DNA from: Lycium barbarum
Taxonomy: Eukaryota; Streptophyta; Magnoliopsida; Solanales; Solanaceae
Assembly (NCBI RefSeq): GCF_019175385.1
Contig: NC_083338.1
Span: 88,619,777 to 88,683,776 of the forward strand
Reading direction: 5' to 3'
DNA length: 64,000 bases
Shown here: piece after piece, positions 38,201-51,376 of the stretch
Layout: each line of letters begins with the position of its first letter
Numbering within the stretch: the first letter of the stretch is position 1
Made by a program: the position numbers and the translations under genes
Notes under the pieces: model-generated
The model's input: only the letters and a program-made list of their open reading frames with translations
Told to the model about the DNA's origin: nothing
Databases searched by the model: none

Positions 38201-41195
38201 GCCCTCAGTACTAATTCTTTCTCAGTAATTTGGCTCAAACCATCTTACACCTTTCCTTAATGTAACCAAAATATCATTACCGCATTGCTATTACTGAATC
38301 CTTATTCTTCTTATCAAGTACTCACTTGGTCTCAACCTTAGCATACAAATATTCGTAGGTTGCATAACTATTTTTGTACAGCTTGTATAAAGTATGTCCA
38401 ATCTTAGTCGTAGTCCTTCCTTTTCCTGGTTCATTCTGCTTTACATATTTCATCCGTACTAAAGCTCGGTCGTAGCTATCTTGTCATACTCCTTTCCCTT
38501 TCTTTATTTTACCCCTTTGATTTTCTCGTATCCTACTATAGGAGATTTTATATCTCTCCCCTTTGCTACTTATAAGTCACAATATCATTAGCAAACAACT
38601 CTGTTGCCAACATCTTCACCTCTAATCCAGTATAGCATTGCTATCCTTTACAATATCTCTTAAGTTACTCGTTACCATTCCCTTGTCGTATTCTTCTTTT
38701 TTTTATAAGCACTCACTTTGTAATGCCATTTCATTCAAGATCTTTATAGATGCTTCTCCGCACCATCTCAAATATCATCCTGACTTCTATCCATTCATTG
38801 CTGGCTTTCAGATCTTACTACCTTGTTTCAGCAAGGGATCTCACTTGATGTTTAAGTATCCATATCAAACATATTGCAGTGTCAATTGCTTCCATCTTAC
38901 ACTTGCTTTTTCTCACACCCGCTTTCCCCCTTTAGGGTGTACTTATACCATTATCTGTTTATATTCCGCTCTACGTCCCTATTTCCAATCTTCAAATTCA
39001 TTTGATCGTCTTTCCAATTCACTTGGTATACTGTACAATATCTATGTCTTTTCTTTATAATTTATAACTTTGATTATCCACGTACGAAACCTTAACAAAA
39101 TCACAAAGCGACGAAAACCTTCCTATATATAGTATGAAATCTCATCCGATAATCTGTACTCGAGTAATGCAACCAATGTAGCAACTCATCCAAGGTCACA
39201 TTCCACTGAATCCAATCGATAATTAATGAGTGCTTGTAGTCGTTCCAAGTTCTCAATTAGATAGAACTTATTTTCCGATGATAAGTGTCCAAAGTTCTTG
39301 TAATATTATCTTTATCCCAACCTATATCATCTGTTTCCTTTGATAAATTTACAACACATTATTTGTTCCTCAGGCCTACAGTCTTTGTCCTTTAAGGATT
39401 TCACTATTTCCGAGGTGAAATCATATACGCAGTACTCCTTTGTGCCTTATGCTCTTTTACCCTTGTTGTGTACCCAACACTGGCTTCTAACTTACTCAAA
39501 ATCATATTAAGTTCGTCTTAATCATGGTCTTATCTTATCACCTTGTCGTCGTATTACACCTTTAAGTTCATAGCTATATATTTCTCTTTTGTTCTATACT
39601 CGTACTCAATTAATCACGTCTATCTTAGGTGTTTCCTTTTTGAATTCTCTTACCATTTCTCCAGTCTATGTCCATCTTTTATTCTGTACATGAGGAATCT
39701 CATGCTACCTCCGTACCCTTCGGAAAACTCTACTTCTGCATAATCCCTTCCGTATTTTGTTCATCCCTATTTGTTCTTATCATACCAGTCATTTTCTGGC
39801 ACTTATTCTGCTTCGTTGCTTATCTTTCTGTAGTTTGGTCTTTCACAATTCTGTCACTTATATTACTCGTGTTCTCGGCTATACATGTCGTAACTTATTA
39901 CTGCACTGTTATCTCGCTCGCTTCCTTCTTATTTCCTTCTTTCAATTAACTCTTTCTTTTCTTGTGCTCACTTTCATTTCCGTTATCACATAATCTGTAT
40001 TCTGAACCTTTCCTATAAAAGAATTTTATAAGTCTTTCTTATTCGTTCTATACCTTGCCTTTCCATTTCACATTTGCCTTCATACCTCAGTTGTATAGAC
40101 CACGTCATATCCTTTAGTCACTTCCTCACTAGGCTTTACTCATTTTCATAACAATCCTTATTGTATTCACATAATATCCTGTTCGTAATTAATCCTATGG
40201 TGTAACACTTCTTAACCTTAAGGATTCACGACTCTTACTATGGTTTAATTACACTCTGTGGAGTAGGCGTACTTAACCCTTTTACCTTTTCTGATTAATC
40301 TTAGCCTTAATGCCTCACAAGCTGTCTTATCAATACATTCATATTCGTCACAATTCTTCCTCCTCCGTACTCTTGTCTCAATCATACTATTACTCCTTTT
40401 AACTATAAACTCGTCATAATTTATCCCTACTGATCAATGCAGTTGATATATCAACATAACACTCTATTAAGATTTGCCAGCCCTTTCTAAATCATCTTTT
40501 ATTATCATAAGCCCTTCCAAATTGTCTTAACATTTCCTTTTTACCATATTAATCTTCACCTCATAATTACTATTACCATCAATTCAACAGTTAACTTATT
40601 TCTCAAAGTCAGACTTGCAACTTGGTCAAATCCTATCATTACTGTTGACACGACCTTTCAAGACATATTACGAACTTATATATCTCATTCCCTTTTTATT
40701 TCTAAGAAAATTTTGGCAGAGTTTCCTCTGTATTTCTTACTATCCCAAAACCTGCATGCAGGAAATACCAACAATACCTCACAGGGCCAACATATATACG
40801 CATATATTATATCATATCATAGCCACACAGGGCTCCCAATCTCAAGTAAAAGTATAAAGATGTCAAAACTTACCTCATATATCACACCTCGAGACGTACT
40901 TGATCCTTTAGCGATCTGTCATGTTATACCTTCCTATCTACCTTCCCTTTCATTCTTCAACTTTACATTTCAATCATACTTCAATATTCTTACCTTATCC
41001 GACATGCATCTTTTGCACCGTTACTTACCTGTGTACTTTGTAACTTCCAATATCATCAGTCACTTTCCTCTGTCGATGTCGTTCTTCAGTTGCAATCAAG
41101 GGTTAGTATAAGAAATTTCAGTTCCTATTGCTGGGCTCTATCGCACGATCTTAGATATGAAAGAAACGTAACATCCTAAATGTCATGTAGCTTCC

Positions 41196-41231
41196 TGTTT
41201 ATAGATGTGGTGTACAACACACCGATAAACA
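41196..41231 (-). other. N2 leader hairpin with TGTACA loop
   Basis: Outer arms TGTTTAT/ATAAACA and inner arms TGTG/CACA are as in T2 and N1. The loop differs in sequence but still holds a self-complementary hexamer, TGTACA (41211-41216). Confidence 0.7.
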
Positions 41232-41274
41232 AGACTCTACTAGACACGGTCTGTGGACACTCCGAGGATGAACT

Positions 41275-41286
41275 GCTCTGATACCA
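41275..41286 (-). promoter_or_regulatory. N2 primer binding site (initiator tRNA-Met type)
   Basis: The minus strand reads TGGTATCAGAGC, four bases from the LTR end at 41291. Confidence 0.92.
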
Positions 41287-41290
41287 CTTC

Positions 41291-43825
41291 TGTCACGACC
41301 CAACCCCATGGGCCATGACATGACTAGTGCCCGAACTGGACGCCCGTATACGTCCTTGCTAAATATAGTCAAACTGAAGCTATGGACAGTATGGAGACTT
41401 GTAAAAGCAACCGAAAGATTTATAACGTCGCACATCATTAACCTGCCTCCTGAGGAGTCACAGCTAACTAAAACATAATACGATACGTAAGCCGACAAGG
41501 CTGCCACTACATATTAATATCATACGCAAGTCGACAAGGCTACCACTACATATCAATACCCATAGCACATCATATAGACACAGCTGAACAAACTTATACA
41601 CAACCCACACATATGTCTACAGACCTCTAAGAGTATCGATAGTGAAATATGACGGGACAGGGTCGTACCCCTGGATAAACATATATATATATACATCATA
41701 AGATCTGTACCAAAAGTCTAGGCTTCGGAACAGTGGAGCTCTCCAAGACAGCTGAGTAGAAGTCCTAAGCTGGAGGGTCACCAAACCGACTATCTGTACC
41801 TGCGGGCATGAAACGCAGCACCCCGAAGAAAGGGGGTCAGTACGGAATATGTACTGAGTATATAAAGCATATGATACAGTAAAGAGGATCATAACTGAAA
41901 TAGAGGTCACAGGAGACAAGTATGACATTCAAAATACCATTACATTTGCCTTATGAAATGTAAATCATGCATATCAATATCATATATCATACCCGGCCCA
42001 TAATCACATCATCATATCATAATATCATCACATCATCATATCATCATATATATATATATATATACCATACCCGGCCCTCTAGTGAGGGACTCGGTGAACA
42101 ATACAGTGAAACTGTGCACGAAAACATACCCGGCCCGGGACTCGGTGAAAGATATATTGAGGCATGCACGAGCAGAGTAGTGAGCAACCATATGCAAACT
42201 AAGTCATATCTGAGACACGATAGAATAATCAAGATGAACTATCATTTGAAAATCAAGACAATAATCATATCAAGTACCCTTCGAATGTCACAATGGATTA
42301 TATCAAAATAGAACTTATGGAATCATAGACACGTATTGAGACACCATGAAATAGCTTCTGGAAATCAAGAACATTAGCCATCCTAGTGGCTCTAAGAATA
42401 GGAGCTTCTTTGGAGTCATATATACGTCGTCTCTTTGTTTCATAAAGATCATGCCAAAAAGAAGGAAGGGTTAGCTTTACATACCTTTAATGCTTATTTA
42501 AATTTCCAACGTCTACTTCTCGAGCTCGTAGGTCTAAAATTAAGATAACATAAGCCACAGTTAGATCATCCACATCACTTACTAACCAATCCAAGTACGA
42601 ATGAAACTTAACGAAATTCGGGCAGCATTTCCCCTGAAAACTTAACAATCCTCGAGATTCCAATTTAGCCAAACATCAATCAAAATACCACCAACAACAA
42701 CACCAATAATTTCATATCAAACTAGAATTAAATCCATTCTTAAATCACTTCCAAATCAGCCTAATATACATTCGTATACCAATGCTTGTATACACTTCTT
42801 TATTTTCGTATATCTATAGTGTAACAACAAACACACCAACAACAATACCTATAGCCAATCCCACGATATTCCAGCCCACAAAACAATTCATAACAACCAC
42901 CAAACAGCCCCAAAATATTGTCACAAAACAGCCACGAAAATCATATAAAAACAGCCCGGTATACGCTTTATATATGATATCTTCATACACTTTATTCTCC
43001 CAAATTCAAGAACAACAACTTGTCAACAACATCAACAATTATTATACATCATAACTAAGCTAATTCCATCCATTTAATCCAACTAAAACAACCCCCGATC
43101 CATAAATCTCAACAAAACAACAAACGAATTTAAAATGCTATTTTCAGATTTTGATGAACACTTGGTTTCTCTCTCTAAGGCTTTCCTCCCTCTCTCTCTC
43201 TAGAATTTTCTGGGTCTTTTGGTCTGAAAATGAGGAGGCGAAGGATGAAAAGTCCCTTAAATAACAAGGGAAATGGGCCTGACCCGGATTGGAATCGGGT
43301 TGGGCCCATTGCACTGCCCAGGTTGACCTTTCTGGCTTAAAACGTCCATAACGCTTTATCCCGATGTCACATACAGGCTCACGACCTATGGTTGGAAAGG
43401 TATTGCAATTATCTACAACTTTAATTTTAGGAGTTTTCCCAAATTCCCAAATAATGATGGGGTTATGGCCTCCCGAAGTCAGATCACCCGAAAACGTAAC
43501 TTAAAAACATCTTTTTGGAGGGCCTACACTTGGATTTGGCTCAAGGGTCCTTCTTGAGTTGTGTTTAACTTCACATATAGTGTCCATATAGCTTATCATA
43601 TGTCCTTTATAAAAATCCCATCATGTGGGCCCCACCTCAGCTTACGGTTACGAGGGCTATATATCTTTTAACGTATTATTCCAATCATATTGTACGAATT
43701 CCAAATATCATACTCATGCTACTATAGTAGAATTTCATTCTTTATACTTGTGATATTTGCTCCTCCTCGAGCTCACATTAAGCCGTCTGTAGCCTTAGTA
43801 ACACAAAATTTTCTGGGGTGTAACA
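41291..43825 (-). repeat. N2 5' LTR (right)
   Basis: Homologous to 34323-37127 throughout. It lacks about 210 bp between 43138 and 43146 relative to the left copy (36250-36450), has a short (TA)n tract (42047-42063), and has lost most of the first GGCCC hairpin unit. Confidence 0.92.
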
Positions 43826-43830
43826 AAGAG

Positions 43831-44234
43831 GCTAGCCAATCCATACCAATAATGACGTCAAAATCTACCATATTCAGCTCAATCAAATCGGCCCTCATAT
43901 GACGGTCACAAACTACAACCACACAATTATTAAATACCCGTCTAGATATCACGGGATCAAACAGGTGTAGACACCGCAAAAGTCTGATTAGCTCAGGTTT
44001 CACCTCGATACGATTGGAAAGATAAGGAGTAATATACGACAAAGTAGAACCCAGATCAATCAATGCATAAATATCATGAGAGAATACTGATAATATACCT
44101 GTGACAACATTAGGGGAGGAATCAAGATTTTGTCGCCCAGCTAATGCAAACATACGGGGCTGAGGGCCACTCGAACTAGATGCTCCCCCTCTGCCTCTGC
44201 CACGACCTGACGGGGACTGCAAGTTTTTCCCCAA
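43831..44234 (-). pseudogene. pol: T1 protease, N-terminal part
   Basis: The minus strand encodes RGRGRGGASSSSGPQPR, FALAGRQ, the active-site stretch YALIDLGSTLSYITPY and VDFDVIIGMDWLAS, then is cut by N2 at 43825. The sequence that follows is at 34322. The DLGS active site matches T2. Confidence 0.9.
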
Positions 44235-45461
44235 AGGGCGTACAGATGATGAGGAGCTGGCTGCTGATCATGTGGATTGGACCCTACCTCTATCACCCAT
44301 CGATAGAGAATCACGCATCATATGCCCATTCTTACCACAGGCATAACAAGCATCTAAACCTCGACGACACTATCTCGTATGCAGCCTACCACACTAGGTA
44401 CATCGTAGCACAGATGGTCTCCTTTGACTGGGATCGCCTCCATACTGAGAACCCAAAACACTAGAGCTCTTACCCGGTCTAGAATAAATAAGGCAGTCAA
44501 ATCTCCAGCCCGCAAATCGAAAAGGTGCACTAACCACAGATTGGCTTGAATACTACTGCCTCTGACCCCCTATATACTCACTAACAGCACTGGAAGATCT
44601 ACCCCTCTATCAGAATCATGCTCGCACTTTGCGGCTACTGCTGTTCTTCCAAATTCTGGGCATAGGCCTGAATATTAGAGATATCCATTCCTTCCTGGAG
44701 TGAAGCCGTCAAGCAATCTTTAATCAAATGTGGCCCCAAACCACTCACAAACTTATGTACACGGTCTCCCATATCAGCTAGCATGGCTGGGGAAAACTTA
44801 GCCAAAGAATTAAAGAGGACGCTATACTCTCGAGCACTCATATTCCCCTGTCTAAGATTCAAAAATCTGTCAGCTCGGCCCCGTCGAACCTCCAGTGGCA
44901 AATAATAGCGGAGGAAGGCTACGAACTCTTGCCATACCGGGGGAGGTGCATTTACCCCTCTCAAAGACATCCAAGAGTTGTACCACTAAACGACCACATC
45001 CCGTAATTTATAAGAGGCTAGTACTATCGATTCGACATCAGAAGCATGTATTATTCGTAGTGTCCTCAGCACCTCATCCATAAAGCCCTGCGGGTCTTCA
45101 TCCGATTTTGTCCCGTAGAATTCTGGAGGATTCAGGCTAATAAAATCACGGGCTCTTGCACTAACCGCTCTGTCACCATGACCTGTACCCTGCCGCTGAG
45201 CCTGAGCAACAACTAACTGAGTTAGCAACTGGACGGCCTCTCTCATCTCCTGACCAGAGGTATCTAGTGGAGTAGCTGGGGATATCGGAGCTGTAGCTGA
45301 GACCCCTTCATGCGAGAGGTCCAAGATAGAACCTCATTATGGGACTCACCCTTCTTTATGTTTGCCGGTGGCTCCCATTCAGTCCGCTTTCCTGCCACTG
45401 TCTTGTCCTTTTGGGCAGTTGTTGCTTTTCTCTTCATAGGCATCGCTGAAAACATTAACAC
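44235..45461 (-). pseudogene. gag: T1 gag
   Basis: The likely start is an ATG near 45443 (MPMKRKATTAQKDK), equivalent to MPPKGKATAAQ of T2. Capsid-type sequence follows (ISLNPPEFYGTKSDEDPQGF, SYKLRDVVV, EYSVLFNSLAKFSP, FVSGLGPHLIKDCLTASLQ). The knuckle at about 44311-44352 reads CYACGKNGHMMRDS: the last Cys is Ser, while in T2 it is Phe. Frame shifts lie near 45300 and 44975 and several stops are in 44235-44634. Confidence 0.9.
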
Positions 45462-45492
45462 ACGATTAGGAAAAAGAGAATTCTTACATCAT

Positions 45493-45653
45493 GGCTCTAT
45501 CGCACGATCTATGAAGAAGAAGAAAGGTCAATCATTCCTAAATGTGCCACAGCCTCCTGTTTATAAGTGTGGAATGCTTCACACCCATAAAAAAGACTCT
45601 ACTGGACACGGCTCGTAGACACACCCTAGGACGAACTGCTATGATACCACTTT
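45493..45653 (-). promoter_or_regulatory. T1 leader: 13-mer, decayed dimer-type hairpin and primer site
   Basis: The invariant leader 13-mer is at 45493-45505. The hairpin spans 45558-45593: arms TGTTTAT and TGTG/CACA are kept, the far outer arm has one change, and the loop is no longer self-complementary. The primer site (45638-45649) reads TGGTATCATAGC, one change from the T2 site. Confidence 0.72.
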
Positions 45654-46518
45654 TGTCATGACCCAACCAGAGGGCCATGATGGGTACCCAGAGCTAGCCT
45701 ACCGAGCACCACCTAGCATGCTGCTTCCAATCTTATGTCGGTGGACCACATATCTAACTCATAATTAGCACAACCTGAACGAGCATAAATTCTCATGATA
45801 AAACTCATTTGCACGATAACCATCAACTTCACCTCATGTACATATATATACAAGCCCACAATGCTACAAAAATGATACACAAGATGTATTCCAGTGAGGT
45901 TAGGAGACTACCAACTATCTACACATGTCTACGAGCCTCTATATAGAGTACTGGAAATCATAAGGACAGGACAGGACCCCGTCATGCCCCAAATATATAT
46001 ATATATATATATATATATACAAAAGAAGAATGCCAATAGACTGTAACTCCGAAGTAAGTGGAGCGCTCCTGAATATCCGCTGACAAAACTCCGAGGGATC
46101 AGATCCGTCTCCGTGTCTACTTGCGAGCATGAACGCAGCGTCCACAAAAAGAAAGAACGTCAGTACGAATAATGTACTGAGTATTTAAGGCATGAGTAAC
46201 AACACAACAAGAGATAAGGATACATGAAACAAAGAGATAACCTGTATATCCAACTGCCTCTTAAGGCGGATACCATGCATGCTAACCTTTGTATTCAAAA
46301 TAATATCCATAAATATATAAAGTAAACTACCCGACCATATAGGTACGGTGTTATCATCATTAGCCCGCGTCCGGGCCTCCCGTGTCCAGGGTAATCATCT
46401 CACGCCACCCACTACTGGTGCTGCCCGGTCATATAGTCACGGTGTTATTATCAGCATCCATAAGCCTCCCACCATAGTGGTGCTGCCCAGCCATGTAGGC
46501 ACGGTGTAATCATACACA

Positions 46519-46599
<81 letters not shown>

Positions 46600-48221
46600 C
46601 ATGCATGAGAGCTCAATTAAAAACTACAAGTTTATCGGAGTGAGATAAGGTCAGTGACCTCCGATTTACATTATGGAACAATCATCATTGCTATATCTCA
46701 CCTTGAAGGAACAAGTAACATGAGATGAGATTAACAACAATGAGTGAAATCAAGAAAATTATGAAATAAGCTCAATAATCTCATAATAGCATCCAAACTA
46801 TATGCTTTGAAATTTCTAGAATAGGATCATCATTGTCATTATCATCATAGAAAACATCTATCTATAGCATCATAAGGATTTTGAGAATCATGAACTTGTA
46901 GCTTTTTGGGAACAAAAGATGATATGGATAGCATCTATGGTAACTTAATGTAGAAATCATTCCTTTTGAAAGAAAGGGTTAGCCTTACATACCTTCACGT
47001 CTTCTTAATGACTAAACGTTTTCCTCCAAAGCTCGCAATTCTACATTCAAGAGGATTTGTACTAAAGTTAGGTCTTGAAAACACCCTTAATTTCAACTAG
47101 CAATACTTAATAAGCTAACAAAATTTGGGTAGCGGTTCCCCTTTTTTATCGATTTCTGTCATATCATTTTTTTTAAAGGCGACTAGGCTTTTATCACCTA
47201 GGGCTTATTTTATTAATTTAATAAATCAACAAAACAGAGATAGTCTGAAAAAAAGCAAAAGAGACAAAACAAAATGTAAAAACAAAATGAGCTAGCACAA
47301 ATTAGAAAGTGTAGGCCAGGTATATCAATGGTCAGATCGGCCCATAGTCATCTTCTTCACTACAACACTTATGACTTCTCCATTTTAATTCTTTTCTTTT
47401 TTAGGAGTTATTAAACCTTTACATCAATACCACCATATAAATAAGATGAATAACAAACCTTATAATCTAGGAACTTCACCCCACTCAACTCCCTTAAAGA
47501 CCAAGTTCACCGTAACTTTGAAAGGGATCAAGAACAATCAACTTCCTTGGATTTCCATAGGGTTTTCGTGTTGATTCTCTCTTTAGATGATATGGAAAGG
47601 TATGGAGCGTTAGGTAACTTTCAAGAACTCTTTGAAAGTCTTTAGAGAGGTGGGGAAATAAGTGTGGAAAATTGGAAATGATGTTAAGGTCGTTTTGGAT
47701 TTATAAAGGTGGCAAAATCACCCCGACCCTTCTTTCCCATGAGTATGCGGCCGCATACTCCCTCCTCAGCTTAGGGGTGATGTTGGGAAGTGGGGCTGCC
47801 AAAAAGGTGAGTTTTCAGCCAGTTTTCTGCACAGCAAACTCAGTTTGCGGCCGAAACTAGACCACAAACTCTAACTTTCGCGAAAACGCATTCTTTTCGA
47901 TTCGTTTGACCTCCAATCCTTATGGAACCTTCTTCGCACTTGTATAAGACTTCATTAATCATCTAAGGTGCTCTATATTTATCCTTCAAAGTGATTCTAA
48001 GCAATGTGTATCTCAAATGATACGAAATCTTCCAAAACATGGCTCAAAATCCAAATCTTTCAACAGACTCGCTTTCACCGATTCATTTATCTCCAAAACC
48101 TTAGGGTATATGCTTAAAGTTATCAAATATCCTTATTAGCCTTATAAGGGCTTCATGTCCACCTTAGTCTTGTGTTAGTCAGTTCATAATGCAAGCAACA
48201 CAAAATTTCCAAGGTGTAACA
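45654..48221 (-). repeat. T1 5' LTR (right)
   Basis: Homologous to 10009-12516. It carries the stem-loop module (stem 1 at 46160-46180, perfect), a compound (CA)n(TA)n tract (about 46513-46598), another (TA)n at 45991-46018, and a foreign-looking 170-bp stretch (47164-47338). Confidence 0.92.
47164..47338 (-). repeat. Probable LINE 3'-end fragment replacing LTR sequence
   Basis: The left LTR has about 130 bp of CAA-rich sequence (about 11511-11622) here. The right LTR instead has a T-run followed by AAAGGCGACTAGGC and a stretch that, inverted, ends in GCCTAGTCGCCTTTAAAAAAA. The poly-A-like end suggests target-primed insertion, perhaps with local deletion. No duplication was found. Confidence 0.45.
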
Positions 48222-49134
48222 ATCAGTACATGAGTCACTACTTTGTTGTGGCACATGACAGTGATATACCGTGCTTTGTTGTGATCCGTGCCTTCTTTGG
48301 GCAAATATTTTTTGGTGAAGGTAATTTGGTGTTCCTCCATAACATGGGCGACCATTTCAGCCATATTTTCACTACTCGTCCCAGCTGGGATGTGGGCTTT
48401 CTCCAACACCTTCATTAGAGCCAAGCTGTGCTAGAGTGAACTTTGTAAAAGTGCTAGTACCGAGATTTGGGCCGGTGTTTTCTTTAGGTGCTCCAGAATG
48501 GAGTATTCTTTGGGCTGCATCTGGCACCAGAAATGTTCAGCTTCACCCTCAGTGATTTCCCTTTTATGATTTCGTTCTCTTTGGGGTGCCCCTTGGGCTA
48601 GATCTTTGGGAGTATAGCACATTTTCATCTCGTAATTCCATGGGTGGCAGTGACTTCGACCACAAATTCTTTTCGAGGTGGTGCCCGGGTTACTTGGGCA
48701 ACATGCGCAATAACTGGCGTAGGGATCAGTACTTTGAATTGTAGGTGTTCTTGTAGAGAAAGAGAAGCCACTGTTCGCTCAAGTTCTTTCACAGATTCTC
48801 AGATTGTGGGCCTACCTATGATCCAGTACTCTTCTCTTTCTATCATATGAATCACGTTGTTGCCATGCTTTGGCAGGGGATTGGTGTTCATATTTGGAAG
48901 AGCTGTTTGGAGCACAATCTCCTTCCGGTCAATCATGTCTTCTATCTTGTACTTGAGATTAATGCAATCTTCAGTATTGTGCCTTATGCCATTAGAATGG
49001 TAGGCAACACGTTTGGTCAGCTCGGTAAAATTTATTTTTTGGGTCAACGACCTATGGGGAAGCGATTGGATCATCCCGGCCACGCTTAATCTTTTGAACA
49101 CATCGGTCGATGATTCCATTAACGGAGTGAACAC
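48222..49134 (-). pseudogene. Element R: gag C-terminal zinc-like region and protease start
   Basis: The minus strand encodes a zinc-like block AYHSNGIRHNTEDCINLKYK (the leading Cys is Arg), a spacer with HGNNVIHMIEREEYW, and further left EKAHIPAGTSSENMAEMV and VMCHNKVVTHVLI, which leads into the protease active site that resumes at 10008. T1 (ATCAG) sits between. The block order fits Tat/Ogre-lineage gag-protease. The 48431-48800 segment has stops. Confidence 0.75.
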
Positions 49135-50740
49135 TTGGGTAGGCTTCTTTTCAAAGTTTTGACATGGTGTATTATAGGTATTTGGTGGTGGCAGATTTTT
49201 ATAGGTATTGGGTTGATTATTTTGTGGAGGTCCTTAGGTGGGTGAGGGAGTTTGATAATTTGGTTGTGGAGCTTGGTGATTTGGGGGAGGTGATTGAAAA
49301 ATATTTATTGGGGTTTGGTAATTTGGGAGTGGTTATTGGAAGGTTGGCTGCGCGTAATATACGAGCACCGTATTGTAAAGAGCGAGTGTGTAAGCATTTG
49401 GGGGCGGTGAAACATACACTTCAGTCGGGAATTCTCCCCTCCTTTTGGGTTTTAGGCTAGGAGTGTGGGATATGCTTGCCGCATCTTCATTCTTCTTCCT
49501 TATAAATCCAGTTGAGATTGACCCAGTGAACTTTCCGTTCATACTTATGATTTGGCCTGTTTTGAGACTATCTTCTATGGCCTCTCCCATCCTGACAAGT
49601 TCAGAAAATGGCCTCCCTACCATTGAAAACATTCGATCGTAAAAGTCTATTTCCTGTGAACGGATGAAGACCAAAACCAATTATTCTTCACCCATTGGTG
49701 GTTGTAATTGCGCAGCTTCTGTTCTCTACCTACTTTCATACTCACGGAAATTCTCGATGGATTTCTGTTTGAACTTTTCCAAATAGTCCGGTACCATTTC
49801 CATGTTAAAGAGGAATCTTTCCATGAAAGACACAGCCATGTCTTCCCATGTGATCTAACGGCTTATGTCTTGCACCGTGAACTACTCTGAGGCTTCTCCA
49901 GTCAAACTCCGGCTAAACAATCTCACGATGAGGGCTTGATTGTCTCTGATGCCAACCAAAATGTCACAGTAGGCTCAGAGATGCGCTTTTGGATTACCCA
50001 TCCCATTGAATAGCTAGAAATGAGTCACTTTGAATCCCCCGGGTAAATCCAGGTTTAGATGTATGCATAGGTCATCATAACTTAGGCCCGTGTCTGTATA
50101 AGAAGTTTTCATGGTTCGCTCGAACATTGCGGTCATCTTTCGCTTGAGCCTTTCTTCCTATTTTTCCTGCTAAGCCTTCCACGCCTTTTCTATCTCCTTA
50201 TGGTGGTCGATTTCTTGATCGGGCGAGAAGGTGCCTGTGGTGACAAGTGTGTGGAAGCAAACAACAGGGTGAGTTCGGTGGGTCGGGGTATTTTTGGCGG
50301 TTGGTAGTGAGATAGTGTTTAGTTGTATAGTGATGCCGAGATGGGTGATTTGTGACGCTGGGTAAAAGGGGATAGAGTGAGCAGTTCCGGGGATCTGGTA
50401 GTGTTAAGTGGTGGCGGGGTATGGTGCGAGGCGCCAATGTGTCCCTCAATTGGGGTAAATGGTATGGTGGTCATAGTGGATTGAGTAAGAAAGTGATCAG
50501 GTAATGGTGAGCTTAGAGACGAAAAATGCGACGGAGGCCTCCTGGTTTCATTAGGTGCCTCTCGAGCAGCATTAGCGGCTCTGTTCCGCACGACTTCTTC
50601 CTGAAGGTTGGAAATTTTTTCAAACATCATCCTCATAACGTCCTCAGTAGGCGAGAACTCAGGTAATTATCGAAGAGGTGAATCTCTGTGAGTGATGTCA
50701 GTTGGAGCAGTCTCCTTATCGGAAGTACCGGTCATTTTTT
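49135..50740 (-). pseudogene. gag: Element R: gag
   Basis: The probable start is an ATG near 50733, followed by a coiled-coil-like segment (MRMMFEKISNLQEEVVRNRAA, about 50636 leftward), a Pro/Thr-rich linker, and a gag core with phrases such as LFNGMGNPKAHL and RPFSELVRMGEAIEDSLK (49500-50120). It is interrupted by several stops. This order (coiled coil, linker, gag core, zinc-like block) is what I expect of Ogre/Tat gag. Confidence 0.7.
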
Positions 50741-51376
50741 CTTTGCCTTTGTCTTGTTGAGATAAGGATGTTGTTGTAGCTTTTGATCTAGTGAAGTATG
50801 CCAGTGTGAACGCGAATCAACTCTCTCTTCGATAAGAAAAGAATAACTCAAAAGCAAACAATGTTAGTTTATTAGGCAATAAAAGATAAGCAGAATATTG
50901 CACATAGTTGGCAGTTAAAACATGTAGCACATAAATAATCATATCTTTGACTTAAATGCTCGATTGATCTCTTCTACCGAATTTCTGGTATTTCAGCTTT
51001 GTTAAGTGGGGGGGGGGGGGGGGGGGGGGGGGAGGGGGAGGAATATAATATTTATAATACAAGGGACCGAGTCTTACATAGACTGCCTATGTACCCATCT
51101 GCGGGAAATCAGGCCCTTTCGTAGTTCGGTTTACATAAGATAAGACTCCCTATCTTAAAACCTACCCATTACCAAGCCCGATAGGACCTTCTTGCGTATC
51201 TTTCCATGGGACATCAGGTCGGTGCGTTTCCTTTTACATATAAATGGAGGGACAAATCTGTGTTAAAATACAAAAAGGGGGATCCCCTAAAACTACCCAA
51301 AAAGTGCCCTTTCCTTGAGGTCAAAACGGGTTGTTTGTCCTTTTAACCCTTCTTCCAGCCCACAGGGCTGCAATTT
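50741..51376. other. Element R spacer with G homopolymer
   Basis: No coding similarity. There is a G run of about 24 at 51008-51032, ending in AGGGGGAGG. It lies between gag and the region to the right and may mark the intergenic spacer of the element. Confidence 0.5.

Larger units (their letters stand above)
37128..41290 (-). mobile_element. N2 internal region, non-coding
   Basis: The plus strand is strongly C/T-rich, so the element RNA is purine-rich. Open frames up to about 140 residues on the plus strand are antisense, low in complexity and resemble nothing known. Recognisable parts are the polypurine tract with a perfect hairpin (37145-37162), the leader 13-mer (41134-41146), the dimer-loop-like hairpin (41196-41231) and the primer site. 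Confidence 0.85.
34323..43825 (-). mobile_element. N2: non-autonomous LARD-like element inside T1 protease
   Basis: N2 begins TGTCACGACCCAACCCC, ends GGGGTGTAACA, and is flanked by AAGAG (34318-34322 and 43826-43830). The LTRs are 2805 and 2535 bp around 4163 bp of internal sequence with no gag or pol similarity. An inverted initiator-tRNA primer site is at 41275-41286 and an inverted polypurine tract at 37128-37144. About nine differences in the first 200 bp of the LTRs, plus a 5-bp indel, put its age near that of T2. Confidence 0.93.

Noticed and set aside
38638..39060. 140-residue open frame inside N2
   Set aside because: It is antisense to the element, in C/T-rich sequence, with no domain similarity and no conserved neighbour.
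37128..41290. N2 internal region as a protein-coding host gene
   Set aside because: It sits between the primer site and polypurine tract of a TSD-bounded element, and frames show no coding signal.
51008..51032. G homopolymer as a regulatory G-quadruplex
   Set aside because: A pure homopolymer of this kind, like the C runs at 18826, 33885 and 54162, may be slippage or a sequencing artefact; nothing else supports a role.
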